Below are positions 24,237 to 34,862 of a stretch of 64,000 nucleotides of DNA, one piece after another (within the stretch, counting starts at the first letter, position 1; every line of letters begins with the position of its first letter). The notes under the pieces are model-generated. The model did no database searches, was not told the origin of the DNA, and saw nothing but the letters and a program-made list of their open reading frames with translations. The stretch is from contig JAHEWK010000010.1 in assembly GCA_020740775.1 (NCBI GenBank), positions 2,684,407 through 2,748,406 on the forward strand, written 5' to 3'. Source of the stretch: Ilyonectria destructans. Taxonomy: Eukaryota > Ascomycota > Sordariomycetes > Hypocreales > Nectriaceae. Made by a program: the position numbers and the translations under genes.

Positions 24237-25424
24237 TTAGGTATTACTGTAGATCGAAAATCAGGGGTTTATTGACTGACTTGGTGCAAAATGTTTGTTT
24301 TTTGTGTGACCTGGGGCTAGGCCGGTGCAGGCGGGTGAAATTTTAAACCACCATAACAATTGAACCAAGCGACTCCACAATATGAAAGAACGTGCATTTG
24401 ATCACCGGAATAGGCGCTATCGGACGGTATAGCTTTCACCCTCGTATATCCAGTATTTCGGTCGCAACGGTGTTGCGGAGTTGACATCCGTACTTTTGGG
24501 GTGATGTCAAGGGCACGGCGGTAATCTGCGGGGTCGGCGGGCGACCCCGCACCAAAAAAGACCTGTGACATCCACTTGATGTCCATGGATCTCAACCTCG
24601 TTAGATGAACTTTTTTTCTTCGCTTAATAAGTGCGCCCCATCTCATGCACTTTGCGAGGCTCCCAGACCCGCCACTTAGCTACCATAGCCATAGGAAGGA
24701 TATTAGCAACAGAATGAAGATCCAGTCTGTGGTATACGGTGAATTCGATCCTAGCTAGGTATTGGCGTTCTGCTCCATCAAGGTACGCTTCCACGATGTC
24801 AAAATAACACATTTGGTGAATTCGATCATTGGATTGATGTTCAATAGGGTTGGATCCCAAACCAAATGCGACAAGTGTATTGGTCCAGAATGATTCCGTC
24901 CTTTCTTTTCTTGGGAGGGGGATTGAGTTAATCCCGCTCCTGTGGCTAATAAGACCAGCATACTGGGGATCAGGGAGTGGCAACATTGGTACCCCGCGCT
25001 CAGCTGAAATAAGCCGCATATGCGGGCGTTCTGGAAAAGATGCATATGACCACATATGTACCTCACAATACCAACAGGTAATCAGTAAACCCTGCCCATA
25101 TCAGCTTACATATATACCTCACAATGCTAACAGGTAACATAATTAGTTTCTTAGATAGCTGCCCGACTAAGGAGGCTGTGCTCAGATACAGTCAGCATCT
25201 CACTCACTTAACCGCAACTTTCCTCTAACAATACAAGGCAATCTTAAACTATTTATAAATAATGCCACGATTATAAAAATAACGCAGTATTTGAGAGTTC
25301 TTAAATACATTGTTCAGTCTACCTGGTGCTGTTATCGCAACACATTTCGCAGCAACCGTTATCAAGCCTTCGCCCTCTACATAACCTTGTTATCTATTAA
25401 CTTCCCACTCGAATTGTCAACATC
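24237..25424. other. Intergenic stretch with one hypothetical minus frame
   Basis: A 143-codon minus frame (24624-25055) has balanced composition but no domain I know. A 28-bp imperfect direct repeat (about 25053-25081 and 25111-25138, core ACCTCACAAT) is present. A TATA-like TATTTATAAATA at about 25250-25261 may serve the next gene. Confidence 0.35.
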
Positions 25425-25808
25425 ATGGCCTCCTCCAAAACAACGCCAGAGGAGTTCGAAGAGTGGCTGAACGGAGCCTTTATCGGAGATCCAAGCGAAG
25501 CCCGCGCATTCTGCAAACGCACCATGAGCCCCAACTATCTCCGGCTCCAGGCCGGTGATGGCCGAACGGATTTCGAAGGCGCTGTTCAAAAGGTGACGAA
25601 TTTCCGCACCATATGCCGCAAGTGGGTGGCGCCCGTGCAGTTTCTAGTCCAGGAAGGGAACAAAATCGCAGTTCGACTTAGCTGCGAGCTGGTTATTGGC
25701 GACGGCCCGGAGCAGAAGCTAGAACTGATGTTTATGGCGGAAAAGGATGAACAGGGCCGATTTGAGACTGTGTGGGAGCTTTCTTCACCTATTGCGGAAC
25801 CTGCTTGA
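25425..25808 (+). CDS. Small SnoaL/NTF2-like domain protein
   Basis: An intronless 127-residue protein that appears complete. It has an N-terminal helical part (TTPEEFEEWLNGAF), a FVG-like middle and a beta-rich end (VQFLVQEGNKIAVRLS, then LELMFMAEKDEQGRFETVWE), the order expected of the cone-shaped NTF2/SnoaL fold. In fungi this fold covers polyketide cyclases, dehydratases and many proteins of unknown role. No signal peptide. A TATA-like element lies about 170 bp upstream. No catalytic residues can be assigned, so the call is of the fold only. Confidence 0.65.
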   Translation: MASSKTTPEEFEEWLNGAFIGDPSEARAFCKRTMSPNYLRLQAGDGRTDFEGAVQKVTNFRTICRKWVAPVQFLVQEGNKIAVRLSCELVIGDGPEQKLELMFMAEKDEQGRFETVWELSSPIAEPA

Positions 25809-26740
25809 TGGTGGAAGCACATAGCGTTGGAGTATAACTGGACGCGTGTCAAGTTGGGCTCTTGTGTTGAATTGAAGGCATGTTGGAACACCAGGGCTCC
25901 AGGGGGTTACGTGAGAATAGGAGGCATTTCGGGACCGAAGCAGCGAGGGCTCGCCGAGCCTTCGGCTAGCTAGACTGTATTAGGAATAAAGGAAAAACCC
26001 AGACGGCCATGCTTCTGAAAGTTATGGCTATGCATTTTTATGTTTATATGCGCTGTATTGTGAGGAGCTGCCTATTGACATATAGCATATTCCTCATTTC
26101 GTTTTTGTTAACTCAGTTCAATGCTGTCTGCGCCCTCAAGGTTGAGCAAGTTGCAGGCACAAAAGCCAAAAAACACAGGCTCTTTTTTCACGATTTAAGC
26201 ATTCGAGACCCAATGGTGCTGATCGTCACTCTTGTGGTATCGGATAAGGAAGTCACCTGTCTTTCTCGTTTACCTGTAATCGCACTGGTCTAACATACTG
26301 CATGACAATGTTGCGGAAAGCGCGTCACTGGGGACGCAAGTTTGGGGTTACCCCGATCGGGGCATCATCTTCCAACTCTTCCCACAGGCAGAGAAGCATT
26401 CTTAGCCGGGCCTTGTCCTCCATCTACAAGACGTGGGTTTTGACCACAACGTCTTCTGTACTGCCATCAATCAATTCGTCTAAGATGGCCTTGTCATGCG
26501 GTAACTCCGTGTCGTATCTGGAATCTTGGTATTCCCTTATCCATTTCACGACCTCTTGAGTTTTGGTCTGCGAGTTGATCCTTTTTAGGTGGGTGGGAGC
26601 TTAACTGCACTACGTCGCAAGCATAGCAACGTGGGTGCAGAGCCTCAATTGATCCCAGAGTATGGGGGGTTCTAACTGGTGTAGCTGCGTTGAGTTCAAA
26701 GAATCAGGTTCCTCTGAACCAATCACCTTTTTCCGCCCAA
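25809..26740. other. Intergenic region with a coding-like minus-strand relic
   Basis: On the minus strand, about 26580-26290, reading through one TAG and one TGA gives protein-like sequence (EVVKWIREYQDSRYDTELPH, later RLRMLLCLWEELEDDAPIG). It may be the remnant of an unidentified gene. The rest has no supported feature. Confidence 0.3.
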
Positions 26741-28382
26741 CTAAGTCGTGTATACAAAGTCGGGTCGCTTGTCGCCAGCAACCCATCTCTCATCTTCCGT
26801 CATGGCATCCCACTTCTCGTTCATCTTGCCCTCTCTTCGGAGCTTATTCTGTCTCGCCAGAGCGAAATGCATAAAAATAGAGCCGCCAAGGAGGAATATC
26901 ACCTGATATCCAAGCACCACACTGTGACCTGTCCAAAATCGAGGTGCCTGCTTAACTAAATAGATGTTCGACGATACGACACCATTCAGGTTTCCCCATC
27001 CAACAACTAGACCAAGGACGACAGCACGCTTCAACGAACCTTCGGTGTTATTAACGATCCAGGATAGGGTGTTGGGGATGGTGGGATAGATGCCAATCGC
27101 TCCGAAGAAAGTCCCAGCATACTGCACTTTGGGATTCGACGTAGATATTAGCATAAGGAAACCGGCAATGCCCACAGTGACGGTAACCATATTGAGATAT
27201 CCACGCCAGCGGGTTCTATCCGCAAGAAAGCCGATGGCGACAGTAACCGTTGCAGCAGCTGCATATGGGGCAACGCTCATTAGTTGTGCGTGGGTCCCCT
27301 GGTACCCCATGCCTCGGAGGATGGTGGGGAGGAAGAGCGAAAAGGCATAGAGAGGGACGAGGCAGCCCATATAGATAACCATATAGCCATACGTCTTCCA
27401 GTCCTTTAGAGCCGCAAAGATGTGTCGCTTATCAAAGTCTTCGGCAGTCCGACCCTGCCTATCGGCGATGATACGACGCTGGACTCGAATTCGATCATCT
27501 GGGGATAGAAAGCGGGCATTTTCAGGCCAATCGAACACCATCCACCAGCAGAAGATGCCTACAAAGGCAGTAGCGAGGCCTTCAATAATGAAGATCCATG
27601 CCCAGCCTGGCTTACCGCCGATGCCGTCCATCTGGGCGATGGCAGCTGCGAGCAGACCGCCGAAAGAACCAGCGAGGGCGGCTGCAGAGAAGAATAAGGC
27701 AAGTCTTACGCCGATCTCCGACCCCTTATACCAGCAAGAGAGGTAGTAATTTACACCTAGTGTGCAATAACTGGTTAGTTGTTGTCTGAAGGGAGGGAAT
27801 TCAGGACTCTTTACCAGGGAATAGACCGGCTTCTGCAATACCAAGAAACCAGCGTGCAGCAAGAAGGCCACGAAAGTTCGTCACAAAACCCATGAGTGTC
27901 ATAATCAAACCCCAGGTGACAATAATGCTAGTAAAGAATATCCGGGGCGTAAGCCGTTTCAAGAGGGCATTCGTAAGAGGCTCGAAGACGGCATAGCTGA
28001 TGAAGAAGATGGTTAAGGAAAGATTGTAGTCGGTTCCAGACATGCCAAGGTCAAGTTCCATGCCAGCAAGCCGAGCATTGCCAATGTTGGTTCGATCGAG
28101 AAACGAGAGGAGGTACAGAAGCGCGAGCCAGGGGATGAGCCAAAGATCGACCTTCCACATGAGTTTGCGGTCCTAGGGGTCACTATTAGCAAATGCACAA
28201 GGGCGGAACCGAGTACGCGAGAGGAGTTGTACAATTTCAGCTTGTTCCTCGTCGCTTTTTCCAGCGTCCGGATTGGGCAAGTCTGCGAGTAACTGGGTGC
28301 GTTCTTGGTGCACGTCAGTGGACTTCTCATTTGCTGAAAGGTCGCCCAGTTCGACATGCTGCGGTTCTTTGGCGTCGGCCAT
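26741..28382 (-). CDS. MFS transporter, anion:cation symporter (allantoate/vitamin permease) family
   Basis: Three exons, 28382-28233, 28172-27815 and 27756-26741, give 507 residues, a normal length for the family. After a charged cytosolic N-terminus (MADAKEPQHVELGD), helix 1 reads LWLIPWLALLYLLSFLDRTN with the family's FLDRxNIGNA motif. FRGLLAARWFLGIAEAGLFPG is the typical helix-4 motif, followed by YYLSCWYKGSEIGVRLALFF. About 12 membrane segments are visible, and the C-terminus is hydrophilic. Such proteins import small carboxylated nutrients (allantoate, nicotinate, pantothenate and similar); the substrate cannot be read from sequence. Intron 1 uses a weak GTACAA donor, chosen because it alone keeps the frame into DRKLMWKVDLW; intron 2 is normal. 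I chose the Met at 28382 over the one at 28400 because it starts the conserved-looking N-terminus. Confidence 0.85.
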
Positions 28383-31300
28383 AATTAACGGTTCTACCAC
28401 AAGATGGCTTAAGCGGAAAGGGAGCTGCTGAATATGATGGACTATGAGGCTCTGGGCAAGATGCGAGCTAATGACGACTTAAATTTCAACACCAAGCACA
28501 AGAGACTCAGGTCTTTTATACTCGATATTTTTCCGTACATACAGAGAAGATCGTCCAATCCTGTCAGACACTGGAGTTGTCGGGAATATCGGCGTTACGA
28601 GGTCTGAGAGTCCGAGCCCATTTCCGTGGATTGATTCGTTTGGATGTTCTAGCTAGAAATGGAAGGTCGAGGTGCTGGGGTATGGGACTCCGAGCGGACG
28701 CCCGGTTTCAGTCTGCTAGGGAGTCTGTGGGAAAGCCCCCTTTGCTGCACCAGCTTGTTCTGTGAGGATGCATACAGGGAAGAGGCTTTGGAGTCATGGT
28801 TCGAGGGCGAGTACGCGGTGGGCTAAGCGGAGTCGACCCTAGGCAGGATGTGGCCAAGAGCGAAAGGCAATATTCCAGACGCGTTGCGAAGAGGGGAACC
28901 CTGGTTGCCGGAGTATGCTAGACTAGGTCTCTGGCGAATCACCTTCGGCCCCGATACCACAGGGTTCCCCGCACTATGTTAGCGATGTGGGTGAAGGGGG
29001 CGACGATCGGGACAGGATAAACCGGGACTTGTTTGAAAGGCCACTGCCGTGTCATAGGAGAAAGGGAGGGACATCAGGAGGCACCTCTTCTGTCCAGGAG
29101 GTGACTAACCTGGGTCCAACAAGCCGCTCCTCAACGCCATCTTATCAGAAGGATCTCCAATAGCAGACGAGGAAATTTTAGATCCTAAGTACGAAGTACT
29201 ACGCAGTATGGCACTTCTTGCCTTCTAACCTATGGCTTAGGCCTAGGCCAACTAGCGCCCGAGCTAGACGCTTCTCGACTCGGTCCCCCCCTCGTGAGAC
29301 ACAAGCATTAGTATATTTATTGTATTATGTAGTCTGTCGAAACCGGCTTTAGCGACGGAAATCACGAGAGTGAAGGTAACGGGGCGCAGGAAGGGCGGGT
29401 CCAGCCACTTAGGCGTCGAAGGAGTTGAAAGCTAGCCCTGCGGCTGAATCTTAGTTTAATACCTTCCCCTCATACAATTTCAGATGTTTGTCGCGACTCA
29501 GGGCGACCATGTGGACACTAGTCACACTACTCCCGGGCCGGTCGCCTCTCTTCGTCCGGGGCGACGCAGTATTGTACGTAGTATGGCCAGGCTGACGTCC
29601 CTCACTAGCGGGAGCCCTTAGGGAATCGCCGTTGCACAGGGGAATGGCGTGGCGAAGATGGCCGCTGCAGTAGCTGCTAGGGACGGTTTGAGGTTCGAGA
29701 GGTGGAGACACCTCAACAGCGATGCCAGGCTCGTGCTTGATGTGGAGGTGGATGTGAAGGATATCCACCAGCACGTGGCGGTACATTGTGCTAGAGTGGC
29801 AGCGCAAGTTTGCCATGAGGAATCCAAAGTGGTATAGGGAGGTGGAAGGTTCATTCCAAGGGAGAGACATGAAATAGGTAGTACGACATGAACGAAGAGG
29901 TGGGGACGGAATGAGAGCCGGTCACAGTCAGAACTCACAGAGAACCAAAGTCAGCATAGGTAGCTCCACGCACGGTGGTCAAACTTTAGGCTCATCTTCC
30001 TCCAGCAAGGCTTTACTCAGTTGGAAGTAGTAGAATTCTCAGCGAGCGTCTTGCTGCTGGCGCCGCAGCCTTCACACATGCAGTACTACCTCGCTTAGGC
30101 ACGAGAAATATTACAGTAAATAAGTTTGTGGAATTGATCCTTGTTCCTTCTCCTCAGAATGGTCCCCTCGTCGTATCTTCTAGAAGCCCATCCAAGATAA
30201 CCGAGGCATCTATGCATGCAAGTGATGCCCCAGTGCCCAGCGATCCCGTGCGGTCAGGTGTAGGAGACTTCCAGGTACGTCGTAGTCTGTTCTCCATCAA
30301 GTCATCCCATGCTATCCCATCTATGAAGTACGCCACAACTGCTTCCCCCAGACCCCATGCCCTAGACCCCGTGTCATCAGCACTCGCCCTAGCACTAAAT
30401 GCTGCTATGCTTACTACCTCGGGTATGGTACACCTGTGTCCCCAGAACACAGCATAGCAGCCTAACCCAAAGCTGGCCCTGATCTTGCTAAGCCTCCCCC
30501 ATGCGCCTTTTGCTATCACGCGCTGTGCATGCCATTGCCTACCTATAGCTAGCTCACCTCCAGAGCAATTACTGTTCCCCTGAGCCGATTCTCGCCGTTG
30601 GCCTCGCCTCGACTTCTTTGTTCTCATTATCGAGACCTCAAGTCTGCCTTCCTATGGCTTCCCCTCGCATGTCTTCACCTAGGCCACCGCATAATCTCCT
30701 TTTATACTTTCATTGGAGTGCGCAACGCCCGCACTATCCCTCGATCGACGAACACCTGGTCACGACGCCTCTGACTATCCTGTGGCCGCCAGCCTGGGCT
30801 GCTTGAGATAGATATATCCCCCTGGTTACCATCGTCACTTCTAGTCCATCACCCGACTACCAGTTCGAAAGTCAGATTCCCAAGGTCGTGCTGGGCCTCT
30901 GGTCTATCCAACATTTCTTTTCGAGGCTGTCCTTAGCCACCAACCTCCTCAAATGAAGATCGTCTTGATCCATACACCAGCCTAGCTCGAGCCAACCTTA
31001 CCTTCACATTTGCGGTCCTGTTTTAGCCCTCCTCTCCTTCTGTCTTGATCATTGTTGCTATCTACCGTATCTGCGTGACACGCCCTGTCCCGACTCGACT
31101 CAACACTGCCCTCACATCATCTGTCCAACTACTAGGACCCCTAATACCCTTGTCCTCAGCTTATGCGCTCGATATTTCGGGCCAACATACCTTGCCCCAT
31201 CTATCGAATCGTCCCGCTGTCTGAACTGCATCTCAGCTGTTGCCTCACTCTCCACAAGTATGCTTCGCGCTCTCTTCTTCCCATCCTCCGACTTCTCCCT

Positions 31301-31455
31301 CTGCAGATATCTGCCCTCATCCTCCCTATAATACATCGCTTACACTGTTTGCCGACTGATCCAGAGATTGTCCTATTATTCTCTTGGCTAGGAAAATATC
31401 CTACCTAGCTTCAGTAGCATAAACAATTGCCGATTGAAGTGTAACAGCCGCAGCC
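28383..31455. other. Long intergenic region, no gene assigned
   Basis: About 3 kb. Both strands are open in places (30154-30627 minus 157 codons, 30128-30457 plus 109 codons, 29451-29870 minus 139 codons), which is typical of GC-rich noncoding DNA, and none shows a motif. From about 30.6 kb to the GPCR start the plus strand is C/T-rich (many CCTC, TCTTC and CCTTC words), as seen in long fungal promoters and leaders. Confidence 0.4.
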
Positions 31456-33148
31456 ATGTCCCTGACCGAGCACCAGATGCACATTCTCATCGCCATCGAG
31501 AGAACTGGCGCTTCGCTCTCTTTGGTCGGCGTTACGTTCATCTTCATAACCTATTGGTTCTTCAAAGAACTGAGGACCATGCCCAACCTCTTCATCATCC
31601 TCGCGTCCATCTCCAACTTCGGCGCTAGCGTTGCCTGCCTCATCGGGCAAGATGGAATTCTCGTAGGCGATGATTCTGCCCTGTGCCAGACTCAGGCTTT
31701 CCTGTTAGAAATGTAGGATGCCTTCCCCTATCCGCCTTTTCTCATATTGAACAGCCGCCCGCCGCAGATTCATGCAATCTGACCCTTGGTGGTCGCTAGC
31801 CATGGCCATCAATGTCTTTCTTGTCATCTTCCGCAGCTCCAGTCCCGCCTCTTTCAGACGTTATCTATGGCTGTATTGCCTCATCTGTTTTGGCGGGCCC
31901 TTCATTCCAGCTATTATCCTACTTGTAGCTCGACCAAACGGCCAGACGATGTATGGAAATGCCACGGTATGTTGGGATTGGACATCATCTTAGGCCCTGA
32001 AGCACATCCAACTGACGAAACGGTAGCTCTGGTGCTGGATTAGCAACGACTGGGGCGCACTTCGCATATACACCTACTACATACCCATCTGGATTTGTAT
32101 CTTCTTCTCTGCTATTATTTACTTCGCCGTCGGCCGCCACGTCTTCCGTCAACGCAATCAGCTTCAGAACTTGACTTTCCACTATTCTAGCAAGGAGGAG
32201 AATTATGCTTCGCAGTTGGAATGTGCTAGAGACTCGGCTGAGATGGTATCCCGATCCTGACCAGCACTACTTTGGGACGGGACTGTCAAGCTAACGCATT
32301 TACTTCAGGACTTGACAACTCGGGTAACAGATTGGCAAGTCACCGCCGTGACCGAAGTGCAGATAACGACTGTCACCCCGGCCAAGTGTACAATACCGCG
32401 ACCATCGACGGTGCCCTCAACGAGCATGGCAAGCCCACCCCATCACGGAAATTGGCAACATCCGCAGTCCAGTTGTGGAAGCGATGATGACACAGAAATT
32501 CGACCAAGCTCTACGCCTGCCAAGGCCCCCTGTTTCGAGACCATCATCTCATCCAACCCACTGCCGCCTCAATCCAAGCCAAAGCCTCCCATCATGACAT
32601 GGATACGACCCCGAACAACGTATTCCAATTCTTCGTGGCTTAAGGGCCTCGACCCGATCAAGCTCGCCTACCTTCGCACCAGTTTCATTTTTGCTATTTC
32701 CATTCTTGTCACCTGGACTCCAAGCTCTATTAACCGCGTCAACAGCCTCATCAACCCCGATAACAGCAGTTACGCATTGAATATCGCCACCGCCGTCGTA
32801 TTGCCCCTTCAGGGTGTCTGGAATACCGCCATTTACTTCACTACTAGTTGGAGTAAGGTCAAGGAGGGGTTCCGTGCCTGGGTGTCTAACCAGTCAGCAC
32901 GCCGCCGCCATAATCACGGAGAGAGCGGGCTTGGCGGAGCGAGGATTGAAGTTCCTCGGGGTGGTCAACGAGACCGTTCCAATATGACGCGATTCGAACG
33001 CCATAATCGTCTAAGCAGCGACCGGACGAGCGAGCTGGAACTGACGGCTCCAGGGGGCATCAGTAATGACAACATCAGGGTCATGCCGGGGACTTTTGAA
33101 GTTTCCCCAGCACCACCGTCGTGGTATTCTCAAAGTGTTACCAGGTAG
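31456..33148 (+). CDS. cAMP-receptor-like G-protein-coupled receptor
   Basis: Four exons (31456-31712, 31768-31966, 32027-32245, 32309-33148) join in frame to 504 residues. Hydrophobic segments are arranged as a seven-helix receptor: LIAIERTGASLSLVGVTFIF, LFIILASISNFGASVACLIG, the third at AMAINVFLVIF, the fourth at LYCLICFGGPFIPAIILLVA, and the fifth at YYIPIWICIFFSAIIYFAVG. A long Ser/Thr/Pro-rich third cytoplasmic loop (about residues 230-330) follows, then helix six at SFIFAISILVTWTPSSINRV and seven at ATAVVLPLQGVWNTAIYF. The C-terminal tail is long, basic and Ser/Arg-rich. The layout matches the Dictyostelium cAMP receptor-like/Git3-type fungal GPCRs that sense nutrients or small molecules through a heterotrimeric G protein. 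Introns have canonical borders. No defects seen. Confidence 0.8.
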
Positions 33149-33816
33149 CGCAAGGCTCGTTAGGCCCTGTGGCGGGCAAATAGCAATTCAAGCACATCTA
33201 CTGCACTTGACTTGGCTTTCGTGACTGTTATACAATGAGTGTTCATGACTGGGTGGAAACCGGTCCACTCCCCAGTGTCGGGGGATTTAGGTCGAACGGA
33301 GAAACGGTATTGAAGTGGTTCAAGAAGCTGGGCGGCTGGTGCCATCGCGCTTTCCCGATGGAGGACGACGATAGGGCCGTACCTGGTTAAAAACATCACA
33401 TAACAAATCGAGCAGCTTCAGCCACAGGGTCTTGTCACTGAAATCAGGTGGGTCCCAGCGCATATGTGAATCTATTGCAACGAAGATGCAGACTTAGTAG
33501 TTAAGGAGGCCATTGGTTTAGAGAGAAGAGGGCCCTATAGGACCTACAGCAATAGAGCCACAATAGCGATGTCTACTTCGATTCACTTTTTATAACGAGA
33601 CCATAAGATCCGAGGGCATCAACGAGGCAACCGAAACAAGCTGCCGAGGATCCTTCAAATATATGCCAGCCCTGTCCCAGAGATCATGCCAGTTCCCCAT
33701 TTTCTTACCGAACGGAACCATACACGGAACATAGTCTTCATCACAAATATGATGAACAATATGCATCACGATTAAGCTTCAGTAATTATAATCAATCACC
33801 TGCAATCATAATCACT
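33149..33816. other. Intergenic stretch, no gene recognised
   Basis: 3' flank of the GPCR gene; a 79-codon minus frame (33160-33399) has no motif. A repeated TGCAATCA/ATAATCA motif occurs at about 33785-33827. Confidence 0.35.
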
Positions 33817-34365
33817 ATGACTGCAATCACCTTACTAGACTGTGAAAGACGGCGTCCTCATCACATGCTCCACGTTACTGACCTACCCTATACCCCTAGG
33901 TTCGACCCGACAGTCACAGAATGTGACGCATCTCTCTTACATCAACATCCTGCAGCTTGTGCTGTTAAGGGATTCGCTGCACAACACATACAACCACCTA
34001 ACACTGCATCAAACCACCAACACTCCAACCCCGCGATGGCCGACGTGCCAATCGCCCCCGATCCATTCGACCTCGGTCCGCGCACGCCCAAGCGCTTGAA
34101 CAAAGGAGCCCGCAGAGCGCTACTTCGGGGCTCCGAACTCGACATCGGCGAAGACACTATCCCGCACCCCGCGCTGGGGGCAAAACTCTCACACGCCCTC
34201 CGAAGCGATCACCGAGAGACGCACCACGACAACAACAACAATGGCATCGAGAATAGCGACCCGTTCGCGCCGAGACCCGCGAGCAGCACCATCCCCGACG
34301 TTCAGAACCCCCCGAATGCCCCGATCAACGTAACCGCCACTGTCTCGGGTGTCGCGCAGTGTTGA
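33817..34365 (+). CDS. Hypothetical protein, possibly the 5' part of a truncated gene
   Basis: A frame of 182 codons. The more likely start is the internal Met at about 34039 (MADVPIAPDPFDLGPRTPKR), giving a hydrophilic, low-complexity product with an Asn run (HHDNNNNGIEN) and a Pro/Val-rich end. No domain is recognised and no signal peptide is present. It ends about 200 bp before the interstitial telomere-like repeats, so it may be the surviving front of a longer gene lost at a former chromosome end; that is inference. It could also be a chance GC-rich frame. Confidence 0.35.
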   Translation: MTAITLLDCERRRPHHMLHVTDLPYTPRFDPTVTECDASLLHQHPAACAVKGFAAQHIQPPNTASNHQHSNPAMADVPIAPDPFDLGPRTPKRLNKGARRALLRGSELDIGEDTIPHPALGAKLSHALRSDHRETHHDNNNNGIENSDPFAPRPASSTIPDVQNPPNAPINVTATVSGVAQC

Positions 34366-34561
34366 GACCGTATGACTAAGGTGGTCCGATCTGCTGGTGG
34401 CTGGGATGTGGATACTATGTAGTGAGCTGTGTTCCTCACCCAGAGATGTAACTTACACCTTACAATATGACCTGTAACCTTTTCGTTTCATCACGCAGCA
34501 CAGCCGACGATCCTCGAGGAGTGCATCACAGTGTACCAGACCCTTCTGCAAAGTTATTGAC

Positions 34562-34587
34562 GAGGGTTAGGGTTGAGTTAGGGTTTA
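34562..34587 (+). repeat. Interstitial telomere-like repeats (degenerate TTAGGG)
   Basis: Reads GAGGGTTAGGGTTGAG then TTAGGGTTT: three to four TTAGGG-type units, one altered to TTGAG. The G-rich strand is the plus strand, the same orientation as the present telomere at 63867-64000. Confidence 0.75.
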
Positions 34588-34624
34588 TTTATCTATCTTC
34601 TAGCTAATTTGCCCTATTGTTTTC

Positions 34625-34862
34625 TAAAGAAAGAGAGAGATAGAGAAGGAAAGAGAGAAAAAGAAGAAAAGAAAAGAGAGAAAAGATAAAAAGGAAAGAA
34701 AAGAAAGAAAAGAATAGATAGAAAGAAAAAAAGAAAAAAAGAAAAAAACAGAAAGAAAAAAAAGGAAAAAAAAGATAAGAAAGAAAGAAAAGAAAAAGAG
34801 GAAGAAAGAAAGAAGAGAAAAAAAAGAAAGAAAAAGAGCAAGAAAAAGAAGAGAAAGAAAGT
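34625..34862 (+). repeat. Polypurine tract (GA/AAG-rich), about 240 bp
   Basis: Almost pure A and G on the plus strand, with scattered single T and C, made of irregular AAAG, AAGA and GAGA words. It sits between the telomere-like repeats and the 3' end of the minus-strand retroelement, so on the element's sense strand it is a polypyrimidine tail. The 75-codon minus frame here is only a translation of this tract. Confidence 0.8.

Noticed and set aside
30128..30627. Overlapping 109- and 157-codon frames on opposite strands
   Set aside because: No motif on either strand and open on both, as expected for chance in GC-rich DNA.
34614..34841. Phe/Leu/Ser-rich 75-residue membrane protein on the minus strand
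   Set aside because: It is a translation of the polypyrimidine strand of the simple tract.
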